Both the position numbers and the translations under genes were made by a program. Shown here in pieces: positions 59,667 through 64,000 of a stretch of DNA of 64,000 bases (positions are counted from its first letter, which is position 1; every line of letters starts with the position of its first letter). The DNA comes from Amycolatopsis azurea DSM 43854 (GTDB lineage: Bacteria > Actinomycetota > Actinomycetes > Mycobacteriales > Pseudonocardiaceae), in the NCBI RefSeq assembly GCF_001995215.1, contig NZ_MUXN01000024.1:342047-406046 (forward strand), in the 5' to 3' direction. The notes under the pieces were generated by a model. It searched no databases. It worked only from the letters and a program-made list of their open reading frames with translations, and was not told the DNA's origin.

Positions 59667-59980
59667 AACTCCTCCTCGTCCAGCAGGTCGCGCAGGTTGG
59701 CCAGTTTGCCGCGCCAGTACCGCTCGTAAGGCGTAAGCCAGTCGGCGACTTCTTGCAGCGGACCGGCTTCCAGAGAATAGACACGGTTGCGGCCTTGCCG
59801 CTCTTCCCGGACGAGCCCGGCTTCGCGTAGCACCCGAAGGTGTTCCGACAGGCTCGGCCGCCGCATGTCGAAACTGTCGGCGATCTCCCCCGCCGCCCGC
59901 GGGCCGTCGAGGAGGATGCCCAGCACCTCGCGGCGGGCCGGATTGGCGAGCGCGGCGAAGACGTCGTCGTTGACCGGCAC
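59663..59980 (-). CDS. ArsR family transcriptional regulator, 105 aa
   Basis: A winged HTH with VFAALANPARREVLGILLDGPRAAGEIADSFDMRRPSLSEHLRVLREAGLVREERQGRNRVYSLE. It lacks the metal-binding Cys pattern, as usual for the SRPBCC-linked ArsR group. The GTG at 59980 shares a base with the glyoxalase stop. The palindrome at 60380-60395 upstream of the operon is its likely operator. Confidence 0.9.
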   Translation of the reverse strand: MPVNDDVFAALANPARREVLGILLDGPRAAGEIADSFDMRRPSLSEHLRVLREAGLVREERQGRNRVYSLEAGPLQEVADWLTPYERYWRGKLANLRDLLDEEEF

Positions 59981-60366
59981 TAGCGCGGCCAGTTGCCGTA
60001 GCCGGACGGTTCGAGCAGCCCCATCGCGTTCCCGTCAGGGTCTTTCAGGGAAGTCACCCGGCCCCATGGCATCTCCTCCGCGTCCTCGATCGCGACACCC
60101 TGAGCCCGAAGCTCCGCGATGTCGGCATCGACGTCGGCGGTGCTCAGCTGGAAGTGCACGCGCGTGTCGGGATCGAGACCGCCGACGGCGCGGTCGACCA
60201 GGACGATGCCGGTTTCCGCGCGCTTGGGACCGACCATGACGAACGGACCATGCGGGCCGCTGACGTCGACGAGCAGATCGAAACCGAGCTTGCCGACGTA
60301 GAAGTCCCGGGCCTTGGCCTGATCGGAAACCGGCACGGTGAGGAACTGGATGCGGTCGATGTTCAT
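59980..60366 (-). CDS. Glyoxalase/bleomycin-resistance (VOC) family protein, 128 aa
   Basis: The VOC fold is clear: IQFLTVPVSDQAKARDFYVGKLGFDLLVD, then VHFQLSTADVDADIAELRAQGV, ending VTSLKDPDGNAMGLLEPSG. Metal ligands are partly replaced, as in many VOC proteins of unknown substrate. ATG 60366 (MNIDRIQF) is chosen over 60402. First gene of an operon with arsR and the SRPBCC gene. Confidence 0.87.
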   Translation of the reverse strand: MNIDRIQFLTVPVSDQAKARDFYVGKLGFDLLVDVSGPHGPFVMVGPKRAETGIVLVDRAVGGLDPDTRVHFQLSTADVDADIAELRAQGVAIEDAEEMPWGRVTSLKDPDGNAMGLLEPSGYGNWPR

Positions 60367-60379
60367 GCCGCGACAATAC

Positions 60380-60395
60380 GTAGGAGATTTCCTAC
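60380..60395. promoter_or_regulatory. ArsR-type operator GTAGGA-GATT-TCCTAC
   Basis: A perfect 6-bp inverted repeat with 4-bp spacer, 13 bp upstream of the glyoxalase ATG. It lies in an AT-richer patch. Similar GTAGGAAATTTCCTAC-like palindromes are, from memory, common ahead of ArsR-SRPBCC operons. The ArsR protein of this operon is the expected binder. Confidence 0.7.
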
Positions 60396-60398
60396 ATG

Positions 60399-61361
60399 TC
60401 AAACGCCGACGGACAGGAACATCTGGGCTCGAAGGGAGGCAGGGGTCGCCTCGGGATCGTCGAACGACGACGGCCGCCGGACGACTCCCGCCACTTCCAG
60501 GGCGTCCATGAGGTTCCAGATCAGTTCATGGGCCGCCACGACCACACCGGCCTCCGGCAGATCCCGCACCAGCGCGGAGACGACCTTCGCCGCGATCCGC
60601 AGGCCGATCTCGTGGAGGAGATCCTGTCGCGTGATGATCGGAATCCCGGGCCTTCCCCTGTCGTCCGACAAGAGAGAGTCACGTGAGAGTTCCCCGTGAG
60701 GAACCGCGCGCATGGCCGACCGCAGGGCCGGATCGCCGGCAAGCCGATTCAAGGCGTTCACCGTGGAATCCGTCCAGACCATCGTCAACCTGACCCCGGC
60801 TTCCGCGACTTCGTTGGTACCCATCGCACCCGCACGCGGCGGGTAGACCGCCCAGAAAGCGCCGTTCCAGTAAGGACGTTCGACACTCGGCTCGGTGACA
60901 GGAAGTGAACCCTCTTCCCTGAGCCGGTCCCAGACGAGGCCGTCGATCACATAGCCGAAGAACACCCCGTAGGCGCACTGCGCCAGCCCCTGATCAGCCA
61001 GGACGCCGGCGAGAGCGGACACCTCGGTCTCGATCGCGGGCACGATCGCCTCGGCGAGCCCCGCCATCCGGGCACGCAGTGCCGCCGTTTCCCTGGAGCC
61101 GAGCATCGGGAACCTGGTCTTCAGCCGATCCCCTTCGACGAGCAAGAGGTCGTACGCCCGCAGAAGCGCGATCTGGCTGTCCAACGGATCGACACCTTGC
61201 TCCCGCAGTTCCACACGACTGACACCATGGCGGGCGCGGAAGAGAAGGCGACCGTTGTCGTCCATCTTCACGATGTGATGCGGAGTGCTCCGCGCGCCGA
61301 GGCAGAAGCAATGAAGTCCCCATTTCGCCAGGTCATCCGGGTCATCGCCGAAGTCGTCCAT
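60399..61361 (-). CDS. Conserved hypothetical protein, 320 aa
   Basis: Not recognised. The N-terminal part (HCFCLGARSTPHHIVKMDDNGRLLFRARHGVSR) is followed by a winged-helix-like stretch (DPLDSQIALLRAYDLLLVEGDRLKTRFPML). Long helical regions then carry conserved-looking aromatic motifs (YGVFFGYVIDGLVWDRL; RPYWNGAFWAVYPPRAG). It may be a ligand-sensing regulator-like protein. No signal peptide or membrane helix. It ends 33 bp upstream of the glyoxalase operon on the same strand. Confidence 0.6.
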   Translation of the reverse strand: MDDFGDDPDDLAKWGLHCFCLGARSTPHHIVKMDDNGRLLFRARHGVSRVELREQGVDPLDSQIALLRAYDLLLVEGDRLKTRFPMLGSRETAALRARMAGLAEAIVPAIETEVSALAGVLADQGLAQCAYGVFFGYVIDGLVWDRLREEGSLPVTEPSVERPYWNGAFWAVYPPRAGAMGTNEVAEAGVRLTMVWTDSTVNALNRLAGDPALRSAMRAVPHGELSRDSLLSDDRGRPGIPIITRQDLLHEIGLRIAAKVVSALVRDLPEAGVVVAAHELIWNLMDALEVAGVVRRPSSFDDPEATPASLRAQMFLSVGV

Positions 61362-61481
61362 GACAGAAGACTTATCACAGAACCTTCCCCTACAACCTCG
61401 ACTTTGATAGAGGTCCAGGGATCGTGATCAGGCCCGCAACGACTTGAGTTCGCCTATGGACGAACTTTTAGCGTCGTCGCC

Positions 61482-62066
61482 ATGAGCACAGAAACCACCG
61501 CACAGTCCCCCATCCGGCTCGCCGTGATCATCGGGAGCGTCCGGCACGAACGGTTCGCCGACGCCATCACGGGCTGGCTGCTGACCGAACTCGCCGCCAT
61601 CGAAGGCCTGGAGGTCGACCCGATCGACCTCGCCGACGTCGATCTCCCGTTGCAGGGGACGCGGCCCGGCGGCACCGAGACGCCGATCAGCGCCAGGCTG
61701 CACGCGGCCGACGCGTACCTGATCGTCACCCCCGAGTACAACCACAGCTTCCCGGCCGCACTGAAGAACGCGATCGACTGGCACTTCGGCGAATGGGCGT
61801 ACAAACCCGTCGCGTTCGTCGGCTACGGCGCCGGTTCGGGCGGTATCCGCGCGATCGAGCAGTTGCGGCTGATCTTCCCCGAGCTGAGGGCCACCACGAT
61901 CCGCGACGCGGTGCTGCTGAACGCCCCGTGGACCCGTCTCGGCCCGAACGGGTACGAAGGCACCGAAGGCGAGCGCGCCGCGCTGGCCGGGACGATGACC
62001 GAGCTCGGCTGGTGGGCCCGCACCCTGCGCGCCGGACGGGTCGCGGATCAGGCGAGTGCGGCATGA
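61482..62066 (+). CDS. NADPH-dependent FMN reductase family protein, 194 aa
   Basis: A flavodoxin-like fold. LAVIIGSVRHERFADAITGWL binds the FMN phosphate. TPEYNHSFPAALKNAIDWHF is the family signature, and the C-terminal region has GYGAGSGGIRAIEQLRLIF. It reduces free flavins or quinones. The ATG has TTTTAGCG upstream and no ribosome site, so it may be leaderless. The MFS gene starts inside its stop codon. An active relative of the broken reductase at 41524 in general fold only. Confidence 0.88.
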   Translation: MSTETTAQSPIRLAVIIGSVRHERFADAITGWLLTELAAIEGLEVDPIDLADVDLPLQGTRPGGTETPISARLHAADAYLIVTPEYNHSFPAALKNAIDWHFGEWAYKPVAFVGYGAGSGGIRAIEQLRLIFPELRATTIRDAVLLNAPWTRLGPNGYEGTEGERAALAGTMTELGWWARTLRAGRVADQASAA

Positions 62067-63520
62067 ACCGCCTGACCGCACAGGAACTGCGCATCGCGGC
62101 GGTGATCGCGCTCGGCGGCTTGATGGCCGTGCTGGACACCACGATCGTCGCCGTCGCGCTGCCGCGGTTCATGACGACCTTCTCCGCGTCGCTCACCACC
62201 ATCCAGTGGGTCGCGACCGCCTACGCGCTCGCCATGGTCGCGGCGATGCCTCTCGCGGCGACTTTCGCACAACGCTGGGGTGCGCGCCGGGTGTACCTGA
62301 TCGCCTTGCTCGTGTTCGCGGCAACGTCCGCGGCCGCCGGAGCGGCGGCTGATCTGGGCTGGCTGATCGCGGCACGAGCGATGCAGGGGCTCGCCGGCGG
62401 CCTGATCAACCCGCTGGGAATGACCATCGGTTTCGGCGCGGTGGACCCGGAACGCCGGAGCCGGATGACCACGATCACCGGGCTTCCTCTGCTGATCGGG
62501 CCGATCCTGGGACCGCTGCTCGGCGGTTTCCTGATGGACAGCCTGTCGTGGCGGGCACTGTTCTTCATCACCGTCCCGCCCGCCCTCCTCGGGGTCGCCG
62601 GGGTGCTGCGCTGGGTGCCCGCCGATCCCCCGTCGGCGGAACGCACCCCGATCGATCTCCTGGGCGGCCTGCTGCTCGTCCCGGGTGTCGTCGCGGTGGC
62701 CTACGGATTCAGCGAGGAGACCATCGGGGTAAGCGCCCGTGCGGCGATCGTCGCCGCCGGACTGACGCTCGTCGCCGTGTTCACCCGCCGGTCGTGGCGC
62801 CATCCCGCACCGCTGCTGAACGTCCGGCTCCTGCGTGACCGGACGTTCGGACGGAACACCGCGATCCTGGTCCTGTACGCCGCGCCGTACTTCGGTTCGA
62901 TGCTGCTGATGCCCGCCTACGTCCAGGTCATCCGCGGTGACTCGCCCATGGTCAGCGCGCTGATGTCGGTGCCGGGGGCGATCGGGATGGGCATCACCAT
63001 CCAGTTCGCCGCCCGCGTCCTGGAACGCTTCGGCCCGCGGATCGTCGTCGGGACCGGGCTGAGCCTCGCGATCGTCTCGACCGGGCTGACCCTGCTCGTC
63101 CTCGCGCCGGACACGCCGTACCCGGTGCTGGCGATCCTGGGCGTGTTCCAAGGAGCGGGTACCGGCGCGATCATGATGCCCACGATCGTGAGCGCAGGCC
63201 GGAACCTGCGCGGTCCGGACCTCGCGTCCGGTTCCGCGATCCTCCCGCTGTCCAGCACCATCGCGACCGCGGTCGGTACCGCCGGGGTGAGCGCGTTGTT
63301 CACCGGGTTGATCGCGACGGCCACCGGCGGACGGGGGCTCGCGGCGCTGAGCGACCCGTCAGCGGGCGCGACGCTCGTCGGGGACGTCGTCTCGGCGTAC
63401 CGCCTGACCCTCGTCGGCGTCCTGGCGGTCATGGTGATCGCCCTGGTGGTCAGGCTGAGGACCCGGCCGACACCGGTAGCCTCGGCGGTGGAATCCACGA
63501 CGGCACGGAGCGCAGCATGA
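62063..63520 (+). CDS. DHA2-type MFS drug efflux transporter, 485 aa
   Basis: Fourteen-helix DHA2 architecture. Helix 1 has LDTTIVAVALPRF, the motif C region is GPILGPLLGG, and FAQRWGARRVYL is motif A. The RDRTFGRNTAI loop follows the mid-protein helices 7-8. It probably exports lipophilic cations, antibiotics or quinones using the proton gradient. ATGA overlaps link it to the FMN reductase before and the MerR regulator after. Confidence 0.9.
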   Translation: MNRLTAQELRIAAVIALGGLMAVLDTTIVAVALPRFMTTFSASLTTIQWVATAYALAMVAAMPLAATFAQRWGARRVYLIALLVFAATSAAAGAAADLGWLIAARAMQGLAGGLINPLGMTIGFGAVDPERRSRMTTITGLPLLIGPILGPLLGGFLMDSLSWRALFFITVPPALLGVAGVLRWVPADPPSAERTPIDLLGGLLLVPGVVAVAYGFSEETIGVSARAAIVAAGLTLVAVFTRRSWRHPAPLLNVRLLRDRTFGRNTAILVLYAAPYFGSMLLMPAYVQVIRGDSPMVSALMSVPGAIGMGITIQFAARVLERFGPRIVVGTGLSLAIVSTGLTLLVLAPDTPYPVLAILGVFQGAGTGAIMMPTIVSAGRNLRGPDLASGSAILPLSSTIATAVGTAGVSALFTGLIATATGGRGLAALSDPSAGATLVGDVVSAYRLTLVGVLAVMVIALVVRLRTRPTPVASAVESTTARSAA

Positions 63521-63897
63521 CGACGCCGACCCCGGCACTCCCCCGGCTCGATGCCCATCTGACCATCGGTGAGGTCGCGAGCCGGGCCGGGGTTTCGGCC
63601 AACGCCGTCCGGTACTACGAGCGCTACCGGGTCATCACCGCGGAGCGCACCAAAGGCAACGCGCGCCGGTTCACCGTCGACGCCATCTGCCGGATCCGGC
63701 TCGCGGTCGCCGCGCAGCGGGTGGGGCTCAGCCTCGCCGAAAGCGCGGAGATCCTGGCCGAGATCCCGCCCATGTCTCCCGATCTCGAGAAGTGGTCCCA
63801 GGCCGGGCAACGGCTCATCGACGCCGGACAGGCCCGCATCGCCGAACTCACCGCCATGGTCGACGAGTACCGGACGCTGGAGTTCCTCAGGCGCTGA
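63517..63897 (+). CDS. MerR family regulator, 126 aa
   Basis: The HTH is LTIGEVASRAGVSANAVRYYERYRVI (about 15-40), followed by NARRFTVDAICRIRLAVAAQRVGLSLAESAEILAEI and a dimerisation helix. It has no Cys cluster, so it is not the metal or redox-cluster type. It probably responds to a small organic ligand. The ATG overlaps the transporter stop, so it likely controls this operon. Confidence 0.9.
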   Translation: MTTPTPALPRLDAHLTIGEVASRAGVSANAVRYYERYRVITAERTKGNARRFTVDAICRIRLAVAAQRVGLSLAESAEILAEIPPMSPDLEKWSQAGQRLIDAGQARIAELTAMVDEYRTLEFLRR

Positions 63898-64000
63898 ACG
63901 GTCCTTCGGCCGGGTTCGACCAGCGGAACACCGGGCGGTTCTCCAGACCGGGGTAGGCCACGGCCATGCCCCGGTCAGGGGACATGGACCACAACAGGGC
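63887..64000 (-). CDS. C-terminal fragment of an unidentified protein (runs off the window)
   Basis: Read on the minus strand the frame is open from the window end to TGA at 63887-63889. It gives 37 residues, starting ALLWSMSPDRGMAVAY and ending NPAEGPFSA. The good codon pattern and a convergent 11-bp overlap with merR support a real gene. Too little is visible to name it. Confidence 0.6.
   Translation of the reverse strand, partial: ALLWSMSPDRGMAVAYPGLENRPVFRWSNPAEGPFSA

Noticed and set aside
1..64000. tRNA, rRNA, riboswitch or CRISPR loci
   Set aside because: Read for cloverleaf-like and repeat-spacer patterns on both strands and found none I could support. A covariance-model scan would be decisive.

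Overview
The window is GC-rich actinobacterial chromosome. Dense GNTG and ATGA overlaps, many GTG starts, small HisKA_3/LuxR two-component pairs, abundant TetR regulators, PimE/PIG-V-like GT-C mannosyltransferases and a type VII (ESX)-style toxin cassette all fit Pseudonocardiaceae. Recurrent long intergenic palindromes (GTGAAGGCC..., GTCGTGAGTG...) look to me like those scattered through Amycolatopsis genomes. The genus is inference. I see no rRNA, tRNA, CRISPR array or intact transposase.

Layout. 1-3.4 kb: amidase C-terminus (cut by the window edge), a small Cys-rich protein, a CGNR-type regulator, a PIG-V-like membrane mannosyltransferase and a MarR regulator. The MarR gene is divergent from an epoxide hydrolase (3.5-4.5 kb), with two operator-like repeats between them. 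4.6-12.0 kb: a GntR-controlled, translationally coupled operon for a four-carbon acid sugar. It holds a 2-hydroxyacid dehydrogenase, Hyi/OtnI-like isomerase, Asp/Glu-racemase-like protein, DUF1537 kinase, class II aldolase/decarboxylase, a ModA-like protein without signal peptide, and a TRAP-type permease. Its outer ends carry the same 16-bp motif, and the GT87 gene beyond the right end has an abnormal antisense tail. 13.2-15.1 kb: two-component system. 15.2-17.4 kb: glycosidase-like protein and divergent TetR with two clear operators. 17.4-25.1 kb: TetR, hypothetical protein, three stacked palindromes, VanZ, a FAD monooxygenase/membrane protein/TetR operon with its own operator, an SDR and an AraC regulator. 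25.6 kb: a secreted I36-type inhibitor-like protein.

26.1-35.7 kb: a catabolic cluster. TetR plus operator precede an SDR, an APH-fold kinase and an AGXT2L-like PLP phospho-lyase, followed by PxpA-PxpB-PxpC (5-oxoprolinase), an MFS carrier and a CocE/NonD hydrolase. The kinase/lyase pair resembles hydroxylysine degradation, and the lactamase may open a lactam downstream. 36-46.5 kb: methyltransferase, membrane proteins, a second two-component system, YbdK-type ligase, a flavodoxin-like reductase with a large internal deletion, hemerythrin, PhoU, FUSC and a large catalase.

46.9-56.2 kb is the most unusual part. A 762-residue protein joins a class III nucleotide-cyclase-like domain, two uncharacterised middle regions and a C-terminal SUKH (SMI1/KNR4) domain. 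It lies upstream of a type VII-type polymorphic toxin cassette: a YbaB-like protein, an EspC-like partner, a 1469-residue RHS protein with a WxG-type N-terminus and an HNH-like C-terminal toxin, and two tandem paralogous immunity-like proteins. 56.3-64 kb: alpha/beta hydrolase with a GbsR/MarR-like regulator, SGNH hydrolase, a glyoxalase-ArsR-SRPBCC-TetR group with an ArsR-type operator, a hypothetical protein, and an FMN reductase-MFS-MerR operon.
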